Origin: Fidelibacterota bacterium
GTDB taxonomy: Bacteria > Fidelibacterota > Marinisomatia > Marinisomatales > TCS55
DNA length: 61,147 nt
NCBI GenBank assembly: GCA_030746535.1
Contig: JASLML010000003.1
Location: 1-61,147 of the forward strand
Reading direction: 5' to 3'
Shown piece by piece: positions 53,278-61,147 of this stretch. The stretch's first letter is position 1. The number at the start of each line of letters is the position of its first letter. Below the pieces are notes generated by a model. That model did no database searches, was not told where the DNA came from, and was given only the letters and a program-made list of their open reading frames with translations. A program made the position numbers and the translations under genes.

Positions 53278-53758
53278 TGCCGCATTTTGGCTGATGGCAC
53301 TGTTAACGGTTGCATCTGCGGTTGTTGTGGTTCACCATGATAAATTGCTGTATTCGGCCATTGCGCTTCTGTTCACCTTTTTCGGAGTGGCGGGTCTTTA
53401 CATTTTTTTATGGGCAGATTTTTTAGCCGCCGTTCAAGTTGTCATATATGTTGGAGGCATTTTAGTCCTCGTCATTTTTGGCATCATGCTTACCAATAAG
53501 ATCACAACCGTCAATATTTCTCACACGAGTATGCAGAGAGGCGCTGGCGGACTATTGGTTGCTTTCGTACTTGGTTCATTAGGGCTGATGATCACCAAAA
53601 CTCCGTGGCTTGTTCAGCATGCGGCAGAACCGGATCAAACGGTAGCCACGATCGGACGGCTGTTGATGATGGATTATTTGCTTCCATTTGAGGTGGCATC
53701 CCTGCTGCTGCTCGGAGCATTGATTGGCGCGGCAACACTTTCCAGAAGAGAAGAATAA
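53270..53758 (+). CDS. nuoJ: NADH-quinone oxidoreductase subunit J
   Basis: A 162-residue membrane subunit with five helices and the NuoJ signature ADFLAAVQVVIYVGGILVLVIFGIMLT. Shares one base with the nuoK start (TAATG). Confidence 0.94.
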   Translation: MADAAFWLMALLTVASAVVVVHHDKLLYSAIALLFTFFGVAGLYIFLWADFLAAVQVVIYVGGILVLVIFGIMLTNKITTVNISHTSMQRGAGGLLVAFVLGSLGLMITKTPWLVQHAAEPDQTVATIGRLLMMDYLLPFEVASLLLLGALIGAATLSRREE

Positions 53759-54063
53759 TGCATTCGCTGGAATCCTATCTGTATGTATCCGCAATATTAT
53801 TTGCGCTCGGGCTGTATGCAGTGGTTACACGCCGAAACGGAATCGCCGTACTGATGGGCGTCGAACTTATCCTGAATTCGGCAAATCTCAATTTTCTCGC
53901 ATTCGCACGCTTTGGAGGAGTGAATCTTGCCGGCCATATTTTTGCATTATTCGTAATCATAATGGCGGCCGCAGAAGCGGCGGTTGCGCTGGCCATCGTC
54001 ATCAATATTTACAAGAATTACCAATCCATCAATGTGGATGAGATAAGCGCCCTGAGGCAATAA
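53758..54063 (+). CDS. nuoK: NADH-quinone oxidoreductase subunit K
   Basis: A 101-residue three-helix subunit of the antiporter-like arm, with GVELILNSANLNFLAFAR and the helix VIIMAAAEAAVALAIVINIYKN, which contain the conserved Glu residues. Start and stop each share a base with the flanking genes. Confidence 0.95.
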   Translation: MHSLESYLYVSAILFALGLYAVVTRRNGIAVLMGVELILNSANLNFLAFARFGGVNLAGHIFALFVIIMAAAEAAVALAIVINIYKNYQSINVDEISALRQ

Positions 54064-56120
54064 TGACAGAAAATATTTTCATAGACTACAGTTTGCTGAT
54101 TTTGTTTCTGCCGCTCGTATCATTTCTGATATTGGTGTTTACGGGAAAAAGGCTTCCGCGTCAGGGAGACTGGGTCGGCATCGGCGCTATCCTAACGACC
54201 CTGGCTTTATCCATCAGCATGTTTGTTTCCATGCTGATAGAATATGAACCGGGATTTTCGCACGAAGCTTCTTTTTCATGGATCAACCTGTCTGCTTTTC
54301 AGGTGGATCTTGGATTCCTTGTAGACAACATTACCATCATTATGCTGCTCGTGGTGTCTCTCATTTCCAGCATGACTCATATATTTTCTACCAAATATCT
54401 TGAAGGCGACATTCGCTACTCGAGGTACTATGCTTATCTTGGACTGTTCACCTTCAGCATGAACGGCATTGTGCTCGCAAACAATTTGATTTCCTTATAT
54501 ATGTTTTGGGAGCTTGTTGGCGTCAGCTCGTATTTGCTTATTCAGCACTGGTTTGAAAAAGATTCCGCTGCGGATGCTGCGAAAAAAGCGTTCCTGACCA
54601 ACAGGGTGGGAGATATCGGTTTCTTCATTGGTATTATGCTGATTTTTTCCACAGTCGGCGCATTTACCTATTCTGATATTTTTGCAGGTGTAGCAGACGG
54701 AACCATTGGCGGAACAATTTTGACTTTTGCAGGGATTGGACTGTTTTTGGGCGCAATGGGAAAAAGTTCCCAGTTCCCGCTTCATATCTGGCTTCCCGAC
54801 GCAATGGAAGGGCCGACGCCTGTGTCTGCGCTGATGCACGCTGCCACGATGGTTGCCGCCGGTGTGTATATGAGTGTCCGTATTTTTCCGCTTTTTACAC
54901 CTGACGCGCTTACTGTTGTTGCATATGTCGGAGGATTCACCGCGTTGTTCGCTGCGTCCATTGCCATTACGCAAAATGATATCAAAAAGGTGCTCGCCTA
55001 TTCCACGGTCAGCCAGCTTGGATACATGATCTTGGCCGTAGGAACCGGTGCGTACATTGCGGGATTCTTTCATCTGGTTACTCACGCCATGTTCAAAGCA
55101 TGCCTTTTTTACTGCTCCGGAAGCGTCATCCATGCTATGCACCACGCCCTTCATAAGAAACACGATCATGAAACCGATCCGCAGGACATGAGAAATATGG
55201 GCGGCTTTAAGGACAAAATGCCCGTGACGTATGCGACCATGCTGATTGCGACACTGGCGATTTCCGGTGTACCGCTCTTTTCAGGATTTTTATCAAAGGA
55301 TGCTGTCTTAGCCGGAACGCTTTCATTCGTGATCCATCATCCCGAACATTTCTTTCTAGCAATTTGTGGATTCGGCGCTGCGCTGATAACAGCTTTTTAT
55401 ATGTTCAGGCTGATCTTTATGACTTTCCACGGATCGCCAACCAAAAAAGAACTCATTGACGACATTCACGAATCACCGAAGGCAATGACATATCCGCTGA
55501 TTCTGCTGGCAACATTGAGTTTCTTCATTTTCTACACACTGCCTTCCGTAAACCCGATTTCAGACCACGGCTGGTTCAAAGACCTTGTCGTCCCGCAGGA
55601 TTCTTTTGTGCAGGATTCGGCTATTCTGAGTGCTCACGAAATAGAGGAAGGCATGCATCACGCGCATTATCTGGCAATGGCGCTGTCGCTGCTGGTTGCA
55701 GGATTGGGAATAGGCCTTTCGTGGATGATGTATTACAGGAAAATACTTTCTGCTGACGAATGGGCGAAAAAGACTGGACCCATGTACAACTTATCGCTGA
55801 ATAAATATTATTTTGATGAGAATTACCAAAAATATCTTATTCAGCCTGTTTTGAAACTTGCGGACAAAGTCGCCTACATTGACTGGGATTTGTACGACAA
55901 ATATTTCATTAACGGATTCGGGCGCGTTACTGATTGGATATCGCGTATTACCGGAAGGCTGGATTACGAAGGCATCGATCAGACACTGGTGGACGGCGTG
56001 GGCCGTTCCGCCGGAAAAATGGGATCGGGCCTAAAACAGATTCAAACAGGAAAATTGCAGAATTACCTGCTTTTCGTTCTGGCGGGTGTCATTGTCATCC
56101 TTGTATTCCAGACGATTTAA
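54063..56120 (+). CDS. nuoL: NADH-quinone oxidoreductase subunit L
   Basis: Distal antiporter-like pump subunit, 685 residues and about 16 helices. Conserved parts are MFWELVGVSSYLLIQHWFEKDSAADAAKKAF, FPLHIWLPDAMEGPTPVSALMHAATMVAAG and the Lys-bearing QNDIKKVLAYSTVSQLGYM. The long C-terminal region includes the lateral helix and a final membrane segment (YLLFVLAGVIVILVFQTI). Confidence 0.95.
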   Translation: MTENIFIDYSLLILFLPLVSFLILVFTGKRLPRQGDWVGIGAILTTLALSISMFVSMLIEYEPGFSHEASFSWINLSAFQVDLGFLVDNITIIMLLVVSLISSMTHIFSTKYLEGDIRYSRYYAYLGLFTFSMNGIVLANNLISLYMFWELVGVSSYLLIQHWFEKDSAADAAKKAFLTNRVGDIGFFIGIMLIFSTVGAFTYSDIFAGVADGTIGGTILTFAGIGLFLGAMGKSSQFPLHIWLPDAMEGPTPVSALMHAATMVAAGVYMSVRIFPLFTPDALTVVAYVGGFTALFAASIAITQNDIKKVLAYSTVSQLGYMILAVGTGAYIAGFFHLVTHAMFKACLFYCSGSVIHAMHHALHKKHDHETDPQDMRNMGGFKDKMPVTYATMLIATLAISGVPLFSGFLSKDAVLAGTLSFVIHHPEHFFLAICGFGAALITAFYMFRLIFMTFHGSPTKKELIDDIHESPKAMTYPLILLATLSFFIFYTLPSVNPISDHGWFKDLVVPQDSFVQDSAILSAHEIEEGMHHAHYLAMALSLLVAGLGIGLSWMMYYRKILSADEWAKKTGPMYNLSLNKYYFDENYQKYLIQPVLKLADKVAYIDWDLYDKYFINGFGRVTDWISRITGRLDYEGIDQTLVDGVGRSAGKMGSGLKQIQTGKLQNYLLFVLAGVIVILVFQTI

Positions 56121-56146
56121 CCATGAATAAAGAACAGAAGTAACGT

Positions 56147-57697
56147 ATGGAAAATCATTTATTAAGTTGGATAGTGTGGATACCGGTCATCGGAATGGTG
56201 GCGGTAACACTGATTCCGAGAGATCAAACCAATGCCATCAAGTGGACAGCTGCCGCAGCAGCGGGAATTCAGCTGATTTTTTCGCTGATACTGCTCGCAC
56301 GGTTCGACCTGACGACCGGAGATTTTCAGATGTACGAATCCGCACAATGGATTCCGTCACTGAATATTACATACCAGCTCGGGGTGGACGGACTGAGCCT
56401 GCCGATGGTTGTGCTGACGGCGATCCTCTTTTTCATCGGCGTATTCGTAAGCTGGAAAATAGACAAAGCAGTAAAAGGATATTTTGCTCTCTTACTGCTT
56501 CTGGATACGGGAATCGTCGGCGTATTCCTTTCACTCGATTTCTTTTTATTCTACGTATTCTGGGAGGTGATGCTCCTGCCGATGTATTTCCTGATTGGAA
56601 TGTGGGGCGGACCGCAGCGCGAATATGCAGCAATTAAATTTTTCCTTTATACGCTGGTTGGATCGGTGCTGATGCTGATCGCAATTCTTGCGCTCTATTT
56701 TACCTGCGGACATACGTTTGATATGATAACGATCATGGAAACTGCATCACCGAATCTTGCCGGTGTAACCTGGTGGGGACTGGATGCGATGAAGGTGATT
56801 TGGATTCTGCTGTTTATCGGGTTTGCGATCAAGGTTCCCGTATTTCCGTTTCATACGTGGCTTCCGCTGGCGCACGTTGAGGCTCCGACAGCGATATCAG
56901 TTATCCTTGCAGGAATCCTGCTGAAATTAGGAGCCTACGGACTGCTTCGTGTGAATTATGCCATGCTGCCCGACGCTGTATGGTGGTTTGCAGGCGCAAT
57001 GGCAATTTTGGGATTAATCAATGTGGTTTGGGGAGCATTGTGCGCGCTTGCTCAAAAAGATCTGAAGAAACTTGTCGCTTATTCCAGTATCAATCATATG
57101 GGATATGCGATGATCGGAATGGCGGCTGTGATCGCTGCAGGCGCCGCAAACGGAAGCAATTATGCTGCCGCGCAGGCCGGATTGAACGGTGCTGTTTTTC
57201 AAATGTTTAACCACGGTACCATTTCTGCCATGCTGTTTATTTTGGTTGGCGTCATCTATGACAGAGCGCATCACAGGGATATTAACGGATTTGGCGGACT
57301 TGCAACATCGATGCCGATATATTCAGGCATTGTTGCTTTGGCATTTTTCGCCGGACTAGGTCTGCCTAGCCTCAGCGGATTTGTGAGTGAAGCCATGTGC
57401 TTCCTCGGTGCTTTCCCGGTCTTCAGAACCATCGTGATTCTTGCCACCATTGGAATCCTGCTGAATGCAGCGTATTTCCTCTGGGCTTTCCAAAGAATGT
57501 TTTTGGGGAAACTGAATGAAAAATACAAGGACCTCCCTGAGATTAACGGAAGAGAACTTTTTACTGTTGTTCCGCTTGCAGTGATTACCATCCTGTTTGG
57601 CATCTATCCCTGGCCTTTCCTGAAATACATCGGTGAAACAATGAATGTACTCATTGACCAAATCGTGGCTATAGGCGGAATAGCCGGAGTGATGTAG
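56147..57697 (+). CDS. nuoM: NADH-quinone oxidoreductase subunit M
   Basis: Second antiporter-like subunit, 516 residues. Motifs are FYVFWEVMLLPMYFLIGMWGG, FPFHTWLPLAHVEAPTAISVILAGILLKLG and QKDLKKLVAYSSINHMGYAMIG. It follows nuoL after 26 bp, the largest gap in the operon. Confidence 0.95.
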   Translation: MENHLLSWIVWIPVIGMVAVTLIPRDQTNAIKWTAAAAAGIQLIFSLILLARFDLTTGDFQMYESAQWIPSLNITYQLGVDGLSLPMVVLTAILFFIGVFVSWKIDKAVKGYFALLLLLDTGIVGVFLSLDFFLFYVFWEVMLLPMYFLIGMWGGPQREYAAIKFFLYTLVGSVLMLIAILALYFTCGHTFDMITIMETASPNLAGVTWWGLDAMKVIWILLFIGFAIKVPVFPFHTWLPLAHVEAPTAISVILAGILLKLGAYGLLRVNYAMLPDAVWWFAGAMAILGLINVVWGALCALAQKDLKKLVAYSSINHMGYAMIGMAAVIAAGAANGSNYAAAQAGLNGAVFQMFNHGTISAMLFILVGVIYDRAHHRDINGFGGLATSMPIYSGIVALAFFAGLGLPSLSGFVSEAMCFLGAFPVFRTIVILATIGILLNAAYFLWAFQRMFLGKLNEKYKDLPEINGRELFTVVPLAVITILFGIYPWPFLKYIGETMNVLIDQIVAIGGIAGVM

Positions 57698-57708
57698 GAA
57701 AATATTTC

Positions 57709-59202
57709 ATGAGCAATCTTCACAGTTTATCTCATTATTGGCCTGAGCTGATTCTAACAGCAACAATCCTGATCGGAATTATTGCTGATTTATTCTACAA
57801 GCCGAAAGATTCCGGTAAAACCATGTACTGGATTTTTGGCGGACTCGCCCTTACAGCGTTTGCCGTGAAGTTGCTTTCAGATTCTCCAGCTGCCATTCTG
57901 TTTATGGGGACGCTTGCCCACGATCCATTCGCATGGTTTTTTAAAATGCTCATTGTGCTTGGGACTGTCATCGTCCTGCTCATGAGCGGAAAAAGCAGTG
58001 AACTGAAAAATCAAAGTGTAGGCGAATATTACGTATTGATCGGGATTATGGTTTTCGGCATGTTTTTAATGGTGTCTTCCATCGACATGATTATGGTGTA
58101 CCTCGCCATTGAAATTGTGAGTCTTATGTCATTTATACTCGCAGGATATTTAAAAAATGACAAATCTTCCAATGAAGCATCGCTCAAATATGTGATTTAC
58201 GGAGGATTCTCTTCCGGAATTATGCTGTACGGATTCAGTATTTTATTCGGACTTACAGGGACGACGAAACTATACGAGATCGGCCCGGCACTTGCAACTT
58301 TGGACGGAACAGCAAATTTTGCTATCATGATTTCCGCCATCTTTATCCTTGCAGGATTTGGTTACAAAATTTCCGCCGTGCCGTTTCACTTCTGGACACC
58401 GGATGTCTATGAAGGCAGCCCGACGCCTGTAACGGCATATTTATCCGTTGCTCCAAAGGCAGCAGGATTTGCATTGCTGATACGGTTTTTCAGTGCGGTT
58501 TTCGGAACGGGAGAAAATGTTGCTGCCGGCATTATCCCTGTTTCATCGGCCTTGCCCTGGCCTCAAATTCTGGCCATTCTTGCCGTCATGACCATGACAC
58601 TCGGGAATCTAGTTGCGATACAGCAGGAGAGCGTAAAACGGATGCTCGCATATTCAAGCATTGCCCATGCCGGATACATGCTGATGGGATTACCGATGTT
58701 GTCCGCAGACGGCATCAGCGCTGTAATGGTGTATCTTGTGATGTACCTCTTTATGAATCTTGGCGCCTTTTTCATTGTGATGGTTGTTCAGGCAAAAATG
58801 GGCGGCGATTCATTTAGCGATTTTTCAGGATTGGGATGGGAAATGCCGCTGCTTGGAGTGGCAATGACATTGTTCATGTTTTCGCTGACAGGTATTCCTC
58901 CGACGGCAGGTTTCATTGGAAAATATTATTTATTTGCTGCCGTGATTCAGGCAGGGCCGTCCTTTTACTGGCTGGCCTTTGCCGGTGCAGTAAACAGCGT
59001 CATTTCTCTCTACTATTATATTCGTGTGATTCGCCAAATGTATTTGGAAGGGGAACGGTCGGAAACCATTCAAGTTCCTGCGTTCATGACATCGCTGATT
59101 ATTCTTGTGCTCGCAATTCCGACATTGGTCTTTGGAGTATACTGGGCGCCGATCGCTGATTGGGTTTCATCTTCCATGGTGTTTGCCATACCGTCCATGT
59201 AA
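57709..59202 (+). CDS. nuoN: NADH-quinone oxidoreductase subunit N
   Basis: Third antiporter-like subunit, 497 residues. Conserved segments are YLAIEIVSLMSFILAGYLKNDKSSNEASLKYV, FHFWTPDVYEGSPTPVTAYLS and QQESVKRMLAYSSIAHAGYMLMG. It ends the nuo gene set, and nqrA begins 8 bp later. Confidence 0.95.
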   Translation: MSNLHSLSHYWPELILTATILIGIIADLFYKPKDSGKTMYWIFGGLALTAFAVKLLSDSPAAILFMGTLAHDPFAWFFKMLIVLGTVIVLLMSGKSSELKNQSVGEYYVLIGIMVFGMFLMVSSIDMIMVYLAIEIVSLMSFILAGYLKNDKSSNEASLKYVIYGGFSSGIMLYGFSILFGLTGTTKLYEIGPALATLDGTANFAIMISAIFILAGFGYKISAVPFHFWTPDVYEGSPTPVTAYLSVAPKAAGFALLIRFFSAVFGTGENVAAGIIPVSSALPWPQILAILAVMTMTLGNLVAIQQESVKRMLAYSSIAHAGYMLMGLPMLSADGISAVMVYLVMYLFMNLGAFFIVMVVQAKMGGDSFSDFSGLGWEMPLLGVAMTLFMFSLTGIPPTAGFIGKYYLFAAVIQAGPSFYWLAFAGAVNSVISLYYYIRVIRQMYLEGERSETIQVPAFMTSLIILVLAIPTLVFGVYWAPIADWVSSSMVFAIPSM

Positions 59203-59210
59203 AAAATCCT

Positions 59211-60557
59211 GTGAAAATACAAATTACAAAAGGTCACGATATCCGGATTGCCGGAACTCCGAAACGTGAAATTGTATCTATAGGAAAGCCGGAAAAAGTC
59301 GCTTTAAAGCCAATCGAATTTCGCGGTGTAAAACCCAAATTGCTCGTCAAGGAAAAAGACACAGTCAAAAGGGGTCAGCCGCTGTTTTTTGATAAACAAA
59401 ATCCTGAGGTTACGTTTGCATCTCCCGGAAGCGGTACTGTGTCGGCTGTCAATTTCGGGCCAAAGCGGTCCATTGAAACAATTGAAATTTCATTGGACGG
59501 TGATGATGCTGTCGAGCATGAACCTGTTCGGTTCCATGCAATTCCAGGTCTTGAACGCGAACATGTTAAATCAGCAATTATGAAAGGCGGACTTTGGCCT
59601 CTCATCAAACAAAGGCCGTTTAACGGCATTGCGGATCCGGGCGGAAATCCAAAGGCTATATTTATTTCCGGATTTAATTCTGCGCCGCTTGCAGTGGATA
59701 TAGACCTAGCGCTAAGCGAACAGTCGGGGCCTTTTCAGGCGGGGCTCAATGTACTAAGTACATTAACTGACGGAGATGTTCATCTGACTGTTTCCGAAGG
59801 ATCGGTCAGTGAAACCATGGTCAATGCTGAAAGAGTCCGAATCCATTATGTAAACGGTCCTCATCCCGCCGGAAATGTAGGTATTCAAATTCATCATATT
59901 GACCCTCTGAATCCGGGAGAAATCATTTGGACTGTAGCAGCTCAGAGTGTGGTAACACTCGGTACTTTTTTTACTTCCGGAGAATATGATCCGTCAGCTG
60001 TATTTTCCGTCGGCGGACCTTCCATAAACAATCCGGTGCATGTTAACGGGATTATCGGAATGAATGTGGGCTCTTTGCTCAAGGACAGATTAACCGATGG
60101 TCCGGCTAGAATTATTTCAGGCGATGTATTAACCGGAAAAGAAATCAGCCCGGACGGATTTATGGGTTATTATGACACAACCGTTTCCGTCATTCCAGAT
60201 TCTGACGATAGGGAGTTCCTCGGATTGCTAAGGCCGGGAACATCAGACACACGGTACAGTCTGACAAATGCTTTTTTATCATCAAATTCAGATGCATTCC
60301 ATTTTACGAATCAGACATCCGGATCTAAACGGCCCATGGTTCCCATTGATGCATGGGAAAAAGTGCTGCCGATGGATATTTATGCGAATGCGCTGTACCG
60401 AGCAATTCTTGCCGAGGATTTTGATGAAATGGAAGGGCTCGGTTTAATAGAATGCGACGAAGAAGATTTTGCACTCTGTTCTTTTTCATGTCCCAGTAAA
60501 ATTGATGTAGGCTCCGTTATTCGTATGGGACTGGATATGATGGAAAAAGAAGGCTAA
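59211..60557 (+). CDS. nqrA: Na+-translocating NADH-quinone reductase subunit A
   Basis: Peripheral subunit of the sodium pump. I start at GTG 59211 (VKIQITKGHDIRIAGTPK, 448 residues). The tracked ORF extends 17 codons into nuoN. Family features are the N-terminal RIAGTP, GKPEKVALKPIEFRGVKPKL and a C-terminal cysteine-bearing segment CDEEDFALCSFSCPSKIDVG. The 8-bp spacing to nuoN suggests a single transcript. Confidence 0.95.
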   Translation: MKIQITKGHDIRIAGTPKREIVSIGKPEKVALKPIEFRGVKPKLLVKEKDTVKRGQPLFFDKQNPEVTFASPGSGTVSAVNFGPKRSIETIEISLDGDDAVEHEPVRFHAIPGLEREHVKSAIMKGGLWPLIKQRPFNGIADPGGNPKAIFISGFNSAPLAVDIDLALSEQSGPFQAGLNVLSTLTDGDVHLTVSEGSVSETMVNAERVRIHYVNGPHPAGNVGIQIHHIDPLNPGEIIWTVAAQSVVTLGTFFTSGEYDPSAVFSVGGPSINNPVHVNGIIGMNVGSLLKDRLTDGPARIISGDVLTGKEISPDGFMGYYDTTVSVIPDSDDREFLGLLRPGTSDTRYSLTNAFLSSNSDAFHFTNQTSGSKRPMVPIDAWEKVLPMDIYANALYRAILAEDFDEMEGLGLIECDEEDFALCSFSCPSKIDVGSVIRMGLDMMEKEG

Positions 60558-60560
60558 TAG

Positions 60561-61147
60561 ATGAAATTTCTTCACACGATGATTGAAAAGGTTCGCCCAT
60601 CTTTTGAGAACGGAAGATCGCTGGAGAAATTTTACCCTATCTTTGAAGCGACGGAGACATTTCTATTCAGCACAGCTGAAAAAACAGAAACATGGCCGCA
60701 TATCAGGGACAGCATTGATATTAAGCGAGTCATGATCTTGGTGGTGGTTGCATTGCTTCCCTGCTACATATTTGGAGCAATTAATATCGGAATTCAGTCA
60801 GGCCTTGCGCACGGAGTGGAAAGGACATCCTTTCAAAATTTTATTTTCGGAATGGGCGTCATTTTACCGATCATCGCTGTAACATTTATTACAGGAGGTT
60901 TTTGGGAAATCCTGTTCGCTGTAACAAGAAAACACGATATTTACGAAGGATTCCTCGTCACCTGTACGTTGATTCCTTTAGTGATGCCGCCTACTATTCC
61001 ATTGTGGCAGGTGTCTCTGGCAACAACATTCGGCATTGTAATCGGAAAAGAAATTTTTGGAGGCGTTGGATACAATATTTTTAATCCTGCATTGGTTGCC
61101 CGTGCGTTCATATTTTTTTCCCACCCGACTCATATTTCGGGCGAAAA
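60561..61147 (+). CDS. nqrB: Na+-translocating NADH-quinone reductase subunit B (3' truncated)
   Basis: The open frame from ATG 60561 runs to the window end (195 codons) and is missing from the ORF track, which shows only a shadow frame. The protein begins MKFLHTMIEKVRPSFENG, has membrane helices (VMILVVVALLPCYIFGAINI and later), and shows the NqrB/RnfD segments EGFLVTCTLIPLVMPPTIPLWQ and FGGVGYNIFNPALVARAF. The flavin-attachment Thr and the rest lie beyond the window. Confidence 0.93.
   Translation, partial: MKFLHTMIEKVRPSFENGRSLEKFYPIFEATETFLFSTAEKTETWPHIRDSIDIKRVMILVVVALLPCYIFGAINIGIQSGLAHGVERTSFQNFIFGMGVILPIIAVTFITGGFWEILFAVTRKHDIYEGFLVTCTLIPLVMPPTIPLWQVSLATTFGIVIGKEIFGGVGYNIFNPALVARAFIFFSHPTHISGE

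Noticed and set aside
56123-56143. Six-codon ORF MNKEQK between nuoL and nuoM
   Set aside because: Too short to judge and without conserved features. It is probably chance spacer sequence.
60902-61084. Tracked 60-residue ORF near the window end
   Set aside because: It is an out-of-frame shadow of the truncated nqrB gene.

Overview
The window reads as a chromosomal segment of a Gram-negative, marine-type bacterium of the FCB group. A Candidatus Marinimicrobia (SAR406)-like or related lineage is my best guess. The grounds are a C-terminal type IX secretion sorting domain on the first protein (YQNYPNPFNP...), Bacteroidetes-type families (DUF3098, DUF2851, a MPCGKKRKKRK-type COX24 mini-protein), heptose and Wzx/Wzz surface polysaccharide genes, a Na+-NQR operon start, weak use of Shine-Dalgarno sites and many TTG starts. 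No 16S gene is present, so the assignment is an inference.

Layout. (1) 1-5.8 kb: the 3' part of a giant secreted surface protein with FG-GAP and cadherin-like repeats, followed by a Hin-type serine invertase, a palindrome resembling a hix crossover site, tRNA-Asp and a scrambled second tRNA-Asp copy. (2) 5.8-11.4 kb: DUF3098, mltG, pcrA/uvrD, fur, a GNAT acetyltransferase and a YhaM-like exonuclease. (3) 11.4-15.8 kb: a probable vitamin B12 uptake locus made of an ECF S-component, an outer-membrane barrel and a convergent BtuB-like receptor. The receptor has a promoter, a cobalamin riboswitch and a hairpin that is both terminator-like and able to mask the ribosome binding site. (4) 15.9-27 kb: housekeeping genes (NlpC/P60, HNH, trpS, scpA, scpB, rluB-like, cmk, rpsA, ybbR, tsaD, a VWA membrane protein). 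(5) 27-38 kb: a Wzx/Wzz-type polysaccharide cluster (ugd, wza, an unusual HTH-Wzz fusion, GT-C or Wzy, wzx, two GT4 enzymes, an epimerase and a polyprenyl-phosphate sugar transferase preceded by a 20-codon leader ORF). (6) 38-46 kb: serS, plsC, DUF2851, rfaE2-like, mltD, HU, the COX24 mini-protein, xseA, xseB, nadK. (7) 46-48.8 kb, minus strand: a Rossmann-fold protein, a CoA-binding protein and proline dehydrogenase. (8) 48.8-61.1 kb: an 11-subunit complex I operon (nuoABCDHIJKLMN, no nuoEFG) running directly into nqrA and a truncated nqrB.

How the parts fit. The respiratory block joins a complex I without its NADH-oxidising module to a sodium-pumping NADH:quinone oxidoreductase, and proline dehydrogenase lies divergently beside it. 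The polysaccharide cluster encodes precursor synthesis, initiation, extension, flipping and export. The B12 locus looks self-contained at the outer membrane but lacks ECF ATPases here. The most unusual items are the invertase with its hix-like site next to a repeat-rich surface gene, the basic in-frame inserts in that gene, the HTH-Wzz fusion, the BtuB leader hairpin that rules out the longest ORF start, and the Nuo-Nqr tandem.
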